Assembly (NCBI GenBank): GCA_021234155.1
Contig: JAJEKV010000205.1
Coordinates: forward strand, 38,501-102,500
Length of the DNA stretch: 64,000 nucleotides
Source: Isoetes taiwanensis
Taxonomy: Eukaryota > Streptophyta > Lycopodiopsida > Isoetales > Isoetaceae
Direction of reading: 5' to 3'
The position numbers and the translations under genes are program-made. Below the pieces are notes generated by a model. It was not told where the DNA came from, did no database searches, and worked only from the letters and a program-made list of their open reading frames with translations. Within the stretch, counting starts at the first letter, position 1, and every line of letters starts with the position of its first letter. Below, piece after piece: positions 21,720 to 32,900 of this stretch.

Positions 21720-23250
21720 TCTATTTCCTTAAGGTTTACAATCTCACTGGACGTTAAAGATGCTCTCCTTCTCCCATGCTATTTCTCATCCAGAATTTAG
21801 TTTTGGCTGCATGCCCATGTCATGCGTGCATAGTACACATACTTTGAGATAGTGTTCCTTTTCAAGCAACCTTAATCCCATGCTTTAGCTCTTTTGACAA
21901 GAACATTTTCTACTCGGTTCGGAACTTTCCAATAAATTCTTTGTTCTGGGCTATAACCTCATTTGGCAGCTTCATCACTGAATGAGTTTGTCATCCTTAG
22001 CAAACTAAGTTTATGCCAATTTCCAAGTATTGTCTATCAGGATTTGTGCGGCATTGGGCTGCTACATTGATAAGTCAAACATCTTACTTTCTGAATGTTT
22101 TTATCTAATTGAGAGATATAATAGCACATGAAATCAAGCTATTTGAATGGGAAGACCACAGTTAGGAGGAAAACCTAGGAACTATTTAATTCTGCTAGTT
22201 TACTTGTTTGCTATTTTTTCTTTTTTATATTGGGATCATTGCATTATATTAGCTACAGTGGATTTAATTCATATTGATTCACCTGAACAGAATGGGCTAC
22301 AAGCCAGCCTCTTATTTTCTTTCTGAATATTCTTAGATCGTCATTACCGGCAGGTTTTTGATCAGTGATTGTTAATATCAAATGTTAAATGCACATGTAA
22401 AGAAGGGTTATGCAACCACCTTTAATAACTTTATCGTGGATATATTACATGCATAAGGTAAATTTGATCTATTCTGCTTTTGCATGCAGGAAAAGGTTCC
22501 TACTTCTTGCAGAGAAACAGGGATAAATGATGAATGAAGCTAGAAGGATCTCTAGACGGATCTGCTCACAGCAAATAAATGTGTTTTCCTTGAGAAAGAT
22601 TTAGTATTCTCAAAACATAATGTCCATGCTTAAGTCATATAGCAGAGGAAAATCAAATGGGCTAAGAGGACTGAAAGATGTGATAGATTTAGAGCAGATA
22701 GAACATTCAATGTTCTTATCAGAATTTAATCATATATCCTTCGTCTATTTTGGACAAAAATATGCTTAGGAAAGACAGAAGGACCATCTCCAGTGGCAGA
22801 GCCGTAGTTGCAGAGCATGAAGCAAATGCCTTAGAAAGTGAAGAGTATCAAAGTCATGAAAGATGCGGAATGAATTTAGATTTTGGATCATGAGGACAAT
22901 CAAATGATGAGGCCACTTAAGACCTTGCCATCGAGTGAGATTTTGCGTCTCAATCTTTCTGATTCTAAATCTAGTCGAGTTTGAAGAAATAAAAAACAAA
23001 TCTCATATAAAGGGTAGCATCTTTTAGTTGCCAACGTGACATTGCACACACTAAGGTGTGCCGTTTTTAAGAGGAATTTGAGTCTATTTAAGACTACTTT
23101 ATTGTATGGCTGAAGCACATCCCAACACATGGAATCCATCTAGTATGTACTATTCTTCAATAACACAAAATTAGGTTTACCACGCACATGGAATCTAATT
23201 TTCCCATCCTCCTCTTTTGCACACATACAACACCCATGCACATGGAAATC
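21720..23250. other. AT-rich DNA without recognised features
   Basis: No ORF with family character, no structured RNA and no repeat boundary was identified. A weak acceptor (TTGCATGCAG at about 22490) precedes a short open stretch, but it cannot be tied to a gene. Confidence 0.4.
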
Positions 23251-23263
23251 TAACTTTATTTTT

Positions 23264-23480
23264 GGGTTGCCCCTAGGGGGGCAAACCCTTGTTTATGTGG
23301 ATTTTTGGCATATCCTAGGTATATGCTAGAATATCCCTAGGATATGCTGGTGACTGCTCCAAACCTCCTATTTCCTGTAAACTCTCGGTCAGCTGGTAAA
23401 GGACTCCACGTCTCATTTCTTGAAGCCAACCGGGTAACTGGCAAGGCAGGGATCGGCGCTTCAATCCGATGAAGAATAAC
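23264..23480. repeat. Palindromic dispersed repeat, copy 2
   Basis: GGGTTGCCCC and GGGGGGCAAACCC around TA, then TTGTTTATGTGG, then the strong palindrome formed by CATATCCTAGG and CCTAGGATATG (about 23310-23346). It continues with TGACTGCTCCAAAC and later CCAACCGGGTAACTGGCA, which has a counterpart in copy 4 (CCAACCGGGTGACTTGCA). It lies just before the HDS pseudogene. Confidence 0.75.
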
Positions 23481-23548
23481 ATCCATCTTCTGGAGTTACC
23501 AAGGAGTGAGTCCCAAATCCTTCAGAATATTTAATGTCTCTTCAACAG

Positions 23549-25478
23549 GTATTGGTCGCATTCAGCTTGGAAGTGATAAGAAGAAAAATCATGGATATCA
23601 TCGTAAGCAAGCCAGAAGTCAAGCCTCCGAGATTGCAGAGAAGGAACCTGCTTCTCAGGGGAGCCCTCTTTTGGGTGAGTCTAGGCTTAAGTTTCTGCTA
23701 ATTCAATTTGAATTGCTAAGTTAATGTCATGTTTTTTTTCTAATATGTTAATATACAACTGAAACATTACACCTGCAGCATAAGAATCAGTAGACAATGT
23801 AGTCATTCCTTCATGAGGTTTCGCTGCTTTATGTAGACATTTAATATTTCTGGATATAACCAGTCATTCATCCTTCTCAAATGTCTATAAATGCATTTCT
23901 GGAATGCAGTGCCACGCCAGAAGTACTGTGAATCGATCTATAAGACAATCCGTCGAAAAGCATCCACTGTAATGGTTGGGAACGTGGCAGTTGGCAGTGA
24001 ATATTCATTCGTGTCCAAACAATGACAACAATGGACACTAAAGATGTTGCTGCAACTGTTGAACAGGTAACTTGATGACTAGTATGATTCTTACAGGCCC
24101 CTATGACTGTAATATAGGCACAATGGACAGTAAAGACGTTGATGCAACTGTTGAACAGGTAACTTGATAGCCAGTATGATTGTTACAGGCCCCTATGACT
24201 GTAATATAGGTGCACAAAAATAATTTATGCCCTTTGCAAGCTGGCACAATTATACCTTTAATAGTAATTGGTCATGGTATTTTTCCCTTGTAGATACAGG
24301 TGGATTGAATATATGATTAGTTTGCTTACACCATGTGTTAACAATTCTAAAGCTCTTTGATTTGGTTATACGTCTTAAAAATGTGCACGAATTACATAAG
24401 ATGCCTGTTTGAGTTGTACTTTATGGCCAAATAAGGAGTTTGTCATGTTAGTAAGTCGTGAGTTGTGAAGGGAGTGAGGTGCTCCTCCACGCCTGGCAGT
24501 TTTAACAGCTTTTCATTGGCACATATTGCTGTTCACGTTGGTTTCCTCTATCCTATAAGTTTAATGTGCATTTTCGTGCACACTTACTTGAAAATATCTG
24601 AATGCTTGCTGATTATAGAAAAAATAGAGAAATTGATGTACCTCAACCATATAGGTTGCTATGCTCCACATTGTAGCAAGGAAATAAAGCCCGTGTATGC
24701 AGGTAATGAGGATTGCAGATAAGGGCGCAGACATCGTAAGAATCAAAGTGCAAGGAAAGAAGGAGGTAGACGCATGTTATAGCATAAAGGATACACTTGT
24801 AAAGAAAGGGTGAGCAACATTTGTCACCTGATGCTGTTCATATTAATTGTTACAGGTATTTTCCCCTTTAGTGAAAAAGTGTAAGAAGTATGGACGGGCC
24901 ATGAGAATAGGCACAAATCATGGCAGTTTATCAGATCGTATCATGAGTTACTATGGTGATTCTCCAAGAGGAATGGTGAGTTTGTTTGTGTATACATCAG
25001 CACCATCTCTAAACAGAAATACAGATACTTCAGATGATTTTTGATGGATAAACGTAATCTTTGAGAGGCTCTACAAGTTTACATTGCCTTAAAAACTATT
25101 TTAACTACACTTCTTCTCCAGGTAGAATCTGCCTTTGAGTTTGCTCGAATTTGTCGCAAGCTGGACTTCCATAATTTCCTATTTTCTATGAAAGCAAGCA
25201 AACCTGTCATAATGGTAGAGGCATATCGCCTGCTTGTTGCGGAGCTGTATGTAAATGGATGGGAATATCCACTGCACCTTGGAGTAACTGAAGCGGGTGA
25301 AGGCGAGGACGGGAGGATGAAGTCGTCAATTGGGATTGGTGCACTTTTACAGGTGCCTTGATTAGCTGAAACTCTTGATTCCAGTAGGCTGTATGTAACT
25401 TATAAATTCACAGTTTAATAAGAATGAGAATTTGTTTCACAGGATGGTTTAGGCGATACAATACGAGTTTCATTAACA
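23549..25478 (+). pseudogene. ispG: 4-hydroxy-3-methylbut-2-enyl diphosphate synthase (HDS, GcpE/IspG) pseudogene
   Basis: Six exon remnants with GT..AG borders: 23549-23674 (ends KEPASQGSPLL), 23910-24066 (VPRQKYCESIYKTIRRK, TVMVGNVAVGSE), 24703-24809 (VMRIADKGADIVRIKVQGKK), 24856-24975 ([34 protein letters not shown]), 25122-25352 ([20 protein letters not shown] to [10 protein letters not shown]), and 25443-25478 (DGLGDTIRVSLT). The plastid enzyme makes HMBDP in the MEP isoprenoid pathway. Defects: a one-base deletion in exon 2 just before IRVQTMTT; a 92-bp tandem copy of the exon 2 end; loss of the exon(s) for about 50 residues between KKG and VFSPL, where only a 46-bp intron remains; and no sequence after VSLT, where retroelement DNA begins. 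The catalytic C-terminal half with the FeS cysteines is absent. Confidence 0.92.
24028..24210 (+). repeat. 92-bp tandem duplication inside the HDS pseudogene
   Basis: 24028-24118 and 24120-24210 are near-identical. Each holds the end of an exon (ACAATGGACA ... GTTGAACAG), the donor GTAACTTGAT and about 50 bp of intron ending TGACTGTAATATAGG. The few differences (for example ACTAAAGATGTTGCT versus AGTAAAGACGTTGAT) show the duplication is not recent. Confidence 0.9.
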
Positions 25479-26262
25479 TGCTATTTTGCAAGACCAAAGC
25501 TGCAAAATTAAAGAAATGGAAGAATTGTAGACTCACTTGTAAGAAGACATGTAGTATGTCATGAACGTGAATGGTCAAATGATCCTCATTTAATTGAGTG
25601 CATATAATAAATTTACCAGTTCTGCAACTGGAGCTTCTCCTTTGAGAAAAATATATGGGTTTGATGTTGCTTCATTCCCATCAGGTTCTTCAAACAGCAT
25701 TAAGACTGATGATGGTGCTTTATTGCAAGAGATGAAAAAACTGATGGAGATTGAATTACATTATAGAGCTGACAGATCCATCTGTTGCTTTCCGCCCAGG
25801 AGATTCTGTCTTGCTGAAGATCCTCCCAGCAGATTATGGTCATGCATTTTCCAGCTTTGACAAATTATTTCTCTGACTATTGTGGTCCTTTTAAGATTAT
25901 AACTTTTGTGGCTAAGGGGTCTCACATGTTAGATGTTCTAAAAGCATGGGGATTAAATGAAACTTTTGACTCTAGTCAGTTACAACATTCCCTTGAAACT
26001 GTTGTTGATTACATTCCTGTAAAAGTGATGCTTTGTAGCAGAAAATATTTTGGATACGCGGTTTTCACGGATTCAAGGGGTAACAAAAATGAAATATCTA
26101 GTTAAGTGCAAAGGATATGCTGCTGCAGAGTCAACCTGGGAATCTGAAGTGCCTCTACAAGAAATACCATTGTCTTCTCATCATTGTATACTCTCATTAC
26201 CAAGTATTGATAGCCATAAAACTCTGCTTTCTTCCCTTAAGATGACTATAAAGACAAGATAA
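25479..26262 (+). mobile_element. Chromovirus (Ty3/Gypsy) integrase C-terminus and chromodomain fragment
   Basis: From about 25570 the frame reads EWSNDPHLIE then YNKFTSSATGASPLRKIYGF, the end of a Gypsy integrase core. Frames then shift through FPPGDSVLLKILPADYG, YCGPFKIITFVAKGSHML and finally ILDTRFSRIQGV, KMKYLVKCKGYAAAESTWES (about 26047-26150), a chromodomain with its aromatic and W..W-type residues. Chromodomains steer integration toward marked chromatin. Only the 3' end of pol is present, no LTR is recognised, and the junction with the HDS pseudogene is abrupt at 25478. Confidence 0.78.
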
Positions 26263-26599
26263 GAGTGATGCTGATCTCCAAGTCCTGTTGTGTATTTTTT
26301 GGGCAATTCCAGATCTTGACAACTTCATAAAGTGTGACTCAGTTTGAAATGTATTTTAGTTAATGTCATTTGGCAGTACTCTTAACAGCGATGTTACAAA
26401 TTCTATTCAGGTACTAAAGCAGAATTGATCATTAACAACACATCCTTGTTCATTATCAGGTCATGTTAGCCCTTTTCTTTTCCTTTTTTTTAAAGCTTGT
26501 TTTGTTTGCTATTTAACAGAGACCAATTTTTGGGGCTTGTTTGGGAACTTTAAAACATCAAGGGATTAATTATGGGTTCTTGTGGTACTAATTCAATCA

Positions 26600-26810
26600 T
26601 AACCATAAATAAACAAAAACTGCAAAATTACAACAAAAACCATCGGCTCTACAGGTTTGTTAAGCATGCTAAGATGCTAGTGCCAACACAGGCAAAAATC
26701 TTTTTCCATGGCATACTTGGGATAAATCGATTAAGATGTATTTAAATAAACAAAAGCGCAAAATCACAGCAAAAACCATCGGCACTGCAGGTTTGTCAAG
26801 CATCTTCGTG
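26600..26810 (+). repeat. Diverged direct repeat, two copies
   Basis: About 26605-26665 and 26738-26800 share AAATAAACAAAA, GCAAAAT, AACAAAAACCATCGGC and GCAGGTTTGT-AAGCAT with roughly a fifth of positions changed. Period about 136 bp. Origin unknown. Confidence 0.6.
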
Positions 26811-27605
26811 ATGAGATTATGGGTGTTGGAACATTACAGAGTTCTGGAGTTGTTAAATGCGTTTTGTGAAGCAAATGATTTGTTCTCTTGGGTGTTCAGG
26901 AACATGTATAAAGGCACGATTAGAGCTGCATGTGTTTTAAAGGCGTCCAGTAACAGTGTGATTATATTTGCGTCTGGAAGCAGCTCGATGTCCGTTGTGA
27001 TGAACTTGTTCGTTGTGCGTTCGGGTATTGTGGGGCGCCTTCATTCCACAACAACGTGTGGTCATATGGGCTTCCTCTCTGGTGGAACTGAGTGATGCAT
27101 ACGAAGTCAACGACCTTGCCAATCATATCATTCGGCTTTTGCAACACCTTCTTTAGCCCCGTCATCCTGATGCGCCTTCCACATACAGGGGTTGCTTATG
27201 AAGGTAGTGCATGGCTTGCATCACGAGAGTTGGATTCACTGGTCCTTCCATGTACGGGTATGTGTCTGCCATTCTCCTTTTCAGTTGCAACCTAATTGAT
27301 GCATGGTCATCGCTGAGCCTAGGCAATATGACATGTGTTGCTTCAACATTAGATGCAACATGAATAACAGAACCGTGCAACTTGTTCTGCCCAACCCATT
27401 CACAAAACAAAACGTCCACAAAACATGTACATCCATTCTCTCCTTTATTACACTTCTCCTTATGCTTCTGCCATCCTAGTTCCATACCAAGCACCAAACA
27501 CCAATACCTTGCGCTCAAATCCCAAAGTCCATATGTCCAACTACATCCTACTCCAATAACACCTAAGCAGAACTTAGTAATGCAAATGCGTACCATCACC
27601 TTCAC
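26735..27605 (-). mobile_element. Helitron Rep/helicase-like protein fragment
   Basis: On the minus strand a frame (27605-27162) contains KLHGSVIHVASNVEATHVIL then PRLSDD and, further on, PVNPTLVMQAMHYLHKQPLY. This is the layout of the region upstream of the nuclease in Helitron proteins (DUF6570-like, ending in ..AL.WL..N.PLY). Just downstream, 27165-26962 gives DFVCITQFHQRGSPYDHTLL then WNEGAP, matching the Helitron_like_N block (EFQ.RG.PH.H.L.W), with the HUH motif changed from H-x-H to Y-D-H. NKFITTDIELLPDANI follows in another frame before a stop. Helitron Rep nicks DNA for rolling-circle transposition; this one is inactive. No 5' TC or 3' CTAG end was located. Confidence 0.65.
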
Positions 27606-27669
27606 AAAATGTCAATGTCTTAAAATAGCAATTTCGATTCAAACACTCTATTGTCTACAACTACAACTT

Positions 27670-27727
27670 AAGCCACTTCACTCTCCGGCCATGGAGGGCA
27701 ACCCTCCGTGCGCAGCACCTTGTTTAT
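27670..27727. repeat. Dispersed GCAGCACCTTGTTT repeat, copy next to palindrome
   Basis: AAGCCACTTCAC-TCTCC-GGCCATGGAGGGCAACC, then GTGCGCAGCACCTTGTTT, ending directly at palindrome copy 3. The same string occurs at 62716-62775 and, diverged, at 28221-28270 (GAAGGGCAACCCC..GTGCGCAACACCTTGTTT). Confidence 0.7.
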
Positions 27728-27731
27728 TTTT

Positions 27732-27823
27732 GGGTTGCCCCTATGGGGGCAAACCCTTGCTTATATGGGTTTGTGGCATATCCTAGGTATATGCTAGAAT
27801 ATACCTAGGATATGCTGGTCAGC
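27732..27823. repeat. Palindromic dispersed repeat, copy 3 (short)
   Basis: GGGTTGCCCC-TAT-GGGGGCAAACCC, then TTGCTTATATGGG and the strong palindrome of CATATCCTAGG and CCTAGGATATG. The similarity ends soon after GCTGGTCAG, so this copy lacks the downstream part seen in copies 2 and 4. Confidence 0.72.
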
Positions 27824-27960
27824 CGCATATGTATCCATTTGTGGCAATATTAATATCTTATGTCATGGAGGTTTTGCACCAATCATCCCATCCTTGTCTA
27901 GTTTTGATATATCGATTTTCATACGTATTCATAGGTGTTGTTTTCAAGGTTTCTTCTTAG

Positions 27961-27990
27961 AAAACCTTCGGGGCAGGGTTTTTTGAAGGC
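27961..27990 (+). repeat. LINE-type 3' stem-loop, isolated
   Basis: AAAACCTTCGGGGCAGGGTTTTTT matches the stem-loop in the 3' region of the LINE at 21448-21471. The surrounding sequence shows only limited similarity, so this is a small or diverged remnant. Confidence 0.5.
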
Positions 27991-28270
27991 ATAGTTATGG
28001 GCTTACGATCGGTATGGGGCACAATACGAAGTACAGAGTAAGCTAAAAAGTTGCCAAGTATTTAAGTTAGTCGTTAAATTAGGGGCCTACTGTTTACTTT
28101 TTGTCTTGGATCCTCAAATGATAATTTGATCTTACTATAAAAACATCATCAAAATTACAATAACACAATGGCTCTCATCCAGATTGCAGTTTACATGAAA
28201 ACAAACGATGAAACATAAACCACACTTTCGCGTCACCGAAGGGCAACCCCTCGTGCGCAACACCTTGTTT

Positions 28271-30230
28271 GAGTTAGTTCTTGTGTGTTTCCTGAGTTAC
28301 TTCTTCCACAGTCTGCAATCCGGTTTCGTGGTATAAAAGAGGTCGGTTTGCCTTCTGCCAGAACGATTGGCAATGGGGATCTGCTTATAACCTTCCCCTG
28401 CCGGATTTCGTATGGGTTTGATTTTCTCCTTTTCTCCTATTAGTCTGCTGGTAGCTTGGGCTCTGGATCGATTCTTGTCTAGCTTGGCTCTTTCCTTGGC
28501 TTCCTTTACTCCTCCCTAGCTGAATCGATTACATTTGATGGGCCGATTCCACTGCTCCTAGCCTCAGCTATTGAATCCGATTTGCTAGTCCCTGGCACCT
28601 TTTCTCTCTGTTTTGGCCCTAGCCGCATAATTTTTCTGGCATAATCTTCTCTTTATTCTACTCTTGGTTGTAACCGGAACTGCCTCAAAGTTCTGTAGCT
28701 GTCGCAGCGCAGGTTCTTTGCCGGGGATTACCGGTCTTGGTTTCCCTTGCCCCCTAGCTGGGGGATACCGGGTCCCTGCTTCTCCCTTTCTTTTTAGTTT
28801 GTTATAATATGGCATTAAGGCTAGATGTTTTAGGCATTTGGCTTGTCCAAAATTTCTTCTTTCATTGACGGCTACTGGGTGCTTATTCCCTACTTATATT
28901 TTGTGTGAGATGGAGGGCCTTTATTTTTTTTACTTCGTGGGTCTTTTGAGGAGCTGCAGATCTCACCGTTGAAGCAATGTTCCCACCCTGACTATTTTTT
29001 ATATCGGTGCGCTTGTTCGGAAAGGATGCAGTTTGTTTGTACTGTAAGTTTTGTATTGCTTGGTTCATCTTGGGAAGGGATATCTCCTGACAATTATGTT
29101 GCTTACCTTGTTATGATATGCTATGATATTTCCATTTGGGTTTGCAAGTAGCTTGTTATATGGTACCAAAAATGAAATTTTCAAGCTTTTTGTCGTCCAA
29201 TATGGATGTATGGCCCTTTTTGTCGTTGTCATTCGGGTTGTTGGGTTGTATGATAAGGCAACAAGGGTTTGCATTTCATATCATATAGATCGAATTTCTT
29301 TTCTGAGTCCTATTCGAATGTGTTTTTAATTCATCTCATATGGATCGATTTTTTCTTCATATTGTTGGGATCAATTTTTCTTCACATGGTTTGGTTTTCA
29401 TTTCGACATGTTGAGCTCCTCATTTCCTTTGTCATTTTCATTCGTATTGTTGGGCTTCTTGTTTTTGGATTATAACATTCTTCTCAAAATAGCATGGGGT
29501 TTTGAGTCCTGCACAACTTGCCGGGTTTTTGATCTCTTAAACATTTCCCTCACATAGATCTTGTACAGAGTTAACGTTGTTGCATGGATTTGTCTTGCCT
29601 GCGACACACTCTTTTGCTTCGTTGTTTTCTTGCTTCATTTATAGATTTTGAAGACTGTTGTAGCATAACAACAAAAGTTGATTTTCTTTCCTTCCACAAC
29701 CATCAAATGTCTCTGATATGTGCAACTTTTGTGAAATTTGCCCTGCGCCTTATTCCAATTGCAAATGAAAGCGTCAAGTGTAAAATCAATTTTCTTTGTA
29801 TCATATTCTGGAACATTTTCTAATGCATCTACCTTCATGGTCCACATGGTTTTCATTTTTGGTCTATACTTACACGAGAATAAGATGCTACATGATCATG
29901 TGGTACCATGGACAACCATGATTACTTGAAAGGCAACCCAATATTTTAGCAAATCAATCACCAAACCATATAGATTCCTCAAAATCCTTATGTTATGTCC
30001 TCAAAGGCTAGAATAATGGAGATGCATATTATCATGACCTATAGGTGGGATAGTCCATTTTTCATATGGGACAGTGTTTAGTACCAAAAAACAAATCTTA
30101 TAAGTGTATGGTGAAAGTCATTAATTGTTTACAATCATCATATCTTTGCATGTCATTTCTCTCGAGTCTTTTTTAACTTAGCAAATGATTTGCTACATTC
30201 ACAACAAGTTCCCAACATTTATAAGTTCTC
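28271..30230. other. No recognised gene; pyrimidine-rich, repeat-like
   Basis: 28270-28880 is CT-rich, with local inverted motifs such as GCCCCCTAGCTGGGGG near 28750, and looks like untranslated retroelement sequence. 28880-30230 is AT-rich with short frames lacking protein character. No RNA gene was seen. Confidence 0.35.
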
Positions 30231-30233
30231 CAA

Positions 30234-32610
30234 TTACCCCCAGCAATGCTGGGCACCGTTACTAGTTATTTCATATGGAGTTTGTACCTTTATACCCAAT
30301 TCCGCATGTAAGAATTTCTTTTGCACTTTCTCTATTTTTTGCCATTGGTTTAGGGGCAGTCCTGGCCCCCAAACTTCATAGCCATATAGGACCACTGCCT
30401 GTACTAACGTTTTGAAAAGCATCCTCTTCAAGCTAAACTTCCATATGTTTGCTTCGCACACTTCCTCTGCATTGCAAAAAGGCTTTGTGTCCCCCATTTA
30501 TTCTTTGCTCCACTGTCTGATTCCACCTAAAATGTTTGTCCACGATTAAGCCCAGATACTTATAGGATGTCGAGATCTCAACCACGCTGTCCTTATAGAT
30601 GAACTCATAGTTCTTACCTAGCGTTGTACCAAATATCATCACTTTGGTTTTGCTCAGGTTCACGTGCAAACCCTTGGCCTCACAAAAAGAAGCCAATACA
30701 TCTAGGTGCCTTTGCATCCCTTCTTTACTGCGTGCAATCAACACAATATCATCAGCATAGAGTAGCAGCTGAATAACATACCCAGCAAGTGTGGTGTCCC
30801 CATCACCTAGACTTGCAACCCATTCTTCCAGCTCATTAATAAATATCCCAAAAAGTGTTGGAAATAGCGGGCAACCCTGCTTAACTCCAATATTACTATC
30901 CACTTTCTCGCTACACTCATTCACATACGGGAATGAGAGTTGCACCCATACTTTCTCATATAGCATTTTCACCGCATCTTTATATGCATGGGGCACCTTT
31001 ATTCTTCCCAAACTAGCCCATAAATTACTCCTGCATACTGTGTCAAATGCTTTGGTACAGCCTATGAATGCAGCGAAAAGTGACTTTCTTTTCCCCTTGA
31101 CAGAGTCTATCATAGCTCGAAAGTAACTAAGTGGTCGATGGTAGACTTTCGAGGTCTAAAACCTGCTTGCCCATTGGCCCTGAGATCATGCTGCTCAGTC
31201 CATATGCTGATTTTGGATTCTACTATGGTGGCGTAAAGCTTTGCAAAAAGATTGCAAACCATAATCATTCTGTAATTATTGGGATCACTTTTGTCACCTG
31301 CCTTATGGATTGTGTATCACCTTGTTCATTTGCCACGTATTAGGGAAGCCATCTCTAGCAACAATATTTAGTAGATCTACTAGTGCATCCACCATCTGTG
31401 GCCCAGCCCATTTAAGTAATTCCGCCATCAAACCAAGGGAGTCTGGCACCTTCCGGTTTGCCAATTTTTGTAGCCCATCATGTACATCCTCAATGGAAAA
31501 GGTGAAACCACCCCGCACAATACCCAAATCGTCACTTGTGCCCTCCACATGGTACAGTTTTTTAACCTGATGCATCACATCCTCCACTTGCAATCGTGGT
31601 ATTTCATATTTGCCCTGCTTAAGCTTCTTCCAAAATCCATATGGGTAACTAAGCAAGGATTGGACCAGCTCCTCCTCTTTGCATTGCAAAAAGGCTCTTT
31701 TTTTTTATCTTCGCTAGAGTTTTAAACTCCTTAATGAATTGCAACCGTTCCTCCCCATGTGCCAGTTTGTACTGTCTTCTTTTTTCTTTTTATATTTCGC
31801 ATCAAAGCACCCATTGCAAGGAAGTTCTTTTTGCTTGCGTGCTGATGTAAAACAGCTTTTAGCATTCTCTAGTATAAGAGACGTCAAAGTAGAGCTCATC
31901 TCATCTGCCCCATGTGGCCATGCCATCTTTTCTATGCGTTTTTCAAACGCAGAAAAATACAATTCTGCCTTTCTGTCATCAACATAAATCTTACCAGATG
32001 TGATATGCACTGGCTGTTGACAAATTGTTCCAGACACCCTAATGTTGGCTATAATAGGTACATGATCAGATTCATTCCTTTCCTCCAGAATTTGCATGTC
32101 TATGACCTGGTCTGCAAAATAAGCTGGCGCTATAAAATAATCAACCACACTTTTGCCTTGACATGTACATTTATCTGTATCAAGAAACCTTTTTGTGCCA
32201 TTATAAATTAACATCTCCAGGCCACTACACATACTTAGCAAAGCATTCCCCATAGGAGTGAGCCATTAGTCCTGATCTTGAGAGACCCGATTCCATCCTA
32301 CTTCCCCTATTTCAGTGTCATCCAATTGCTCCATCCATATAGGATCCCCATCACAATCACTGGATATTGCTGCTTGTTTGCTAGCTGTCCTGCCATTAAA
32401 ATCGCCCACGAGTACCACTTTGCCCAACGACAAAAAACATGAGATATCATGTTCCAGTGTTAGAAAAGGGTCATCTATATCTAAGCCATACATCTTATAT
32501 GTCTGTTGCTTTAATGGCAGGAAATAACAGCCCGCAATATAGATATTCTGCCCATTTTCTAGAATTTCCCAATACCGTGGTTTGACCATGTTTTGTGATA
32601 ATACAAACAT
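30234..32610 (-). mobile_element. LINE retrotransposon, internal ORF2 fragment
   Basis: On the minus strand, frames follow each other in LINE order. An AP-like endonuclease (KVVLVGDFNGRTA at about 32410; SVVDYFIA and NESDHVPIIANIRV at 32140-32040) precedes the linker and RT (DSLGLMAELLKWAGPQMVDA at about 31420; FRPRKSTIDHLVTF; CTKAFDTV; SNIGVKQGCPLFPTLFGIFI; LLLYADDIVLIARS at about 30750). The thumb (VLYGYEVWGPGLPL) closes it. Frameshifts separate the parts. It lacks ORF1 and the start of the endonuclease, and also the C-terminal CCHC region and tail. Loss of the 3' side is unusual for LINEs and implies later deletion or rearrangement. Confidence 0.88.
30433..31113 (-). pseudogene. LINE reverse transcriptase domain (open 226 codons)
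   Basis: The frame from 31113 carries the main RT blocks, including KAFDTV, GVKQGCPLFPTLFG and the catalytic YADD (LLLYADDIVLI), then KTKVMIF and YKYLGLIVD. It is open across the palm but connects to endonuclease and thumb only through frameshifts. The protein resembles the LINE at 19253-21575 (KSGMPSLPN, KYLGVEF), so the two belong to the same clade. Confidence 0.85.
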
Positions 32611-32627
32611 ACTAGCTACACCACATT

Positions 32628-32870
32628 CTACATATCACATGGAAGTCAATCCACTACCTAACCGCGATACTTTATATTAGGAGTTGTTCTACATATCACA
32701 TGGAAGCCAATCCACTACCTAGCCACGATACTTTATACTAGGAGCTGCTTTGCATATGATCATCTAGGTCTTCCACTACCTAGCTGCGATACTTTATACT
32801 AGGAGCTGTTCTACATATCACATGGAAGCCAATCCACTACCTAGCAGCGATACGTTATACTACTTTGTAT
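32628..32870. repeat. Minisatellite, about 60-bp unit, four copies
   Basis: Units share CTACATATCACATGGAAG, CCAATCCACTACCTAGC and GCGATACTTTATACTAGGAG, starting at about 32628, 32688, 32741 and 32806. The third unit has GCATATGATCATCTAGGTC in place of the first motif. The array lies between the LINE fragment and the SINE-like element. Confidence 0.85.
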
Positions 32871-32900
32871 ATGATCAGGTTTAAAGTCTCTACCATAGAT

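Noticed and set aside
27382-27786. 134-codon plus-strand frame
   Set aside because: It is the shadow of the Helitron-like frame on the opposite strand and runs into a repeat.
32628-32870. CRISPR-like array
   Set aside because: Plant DNA; the units are adjacent with no unique spacers, so it is a minisatellite.
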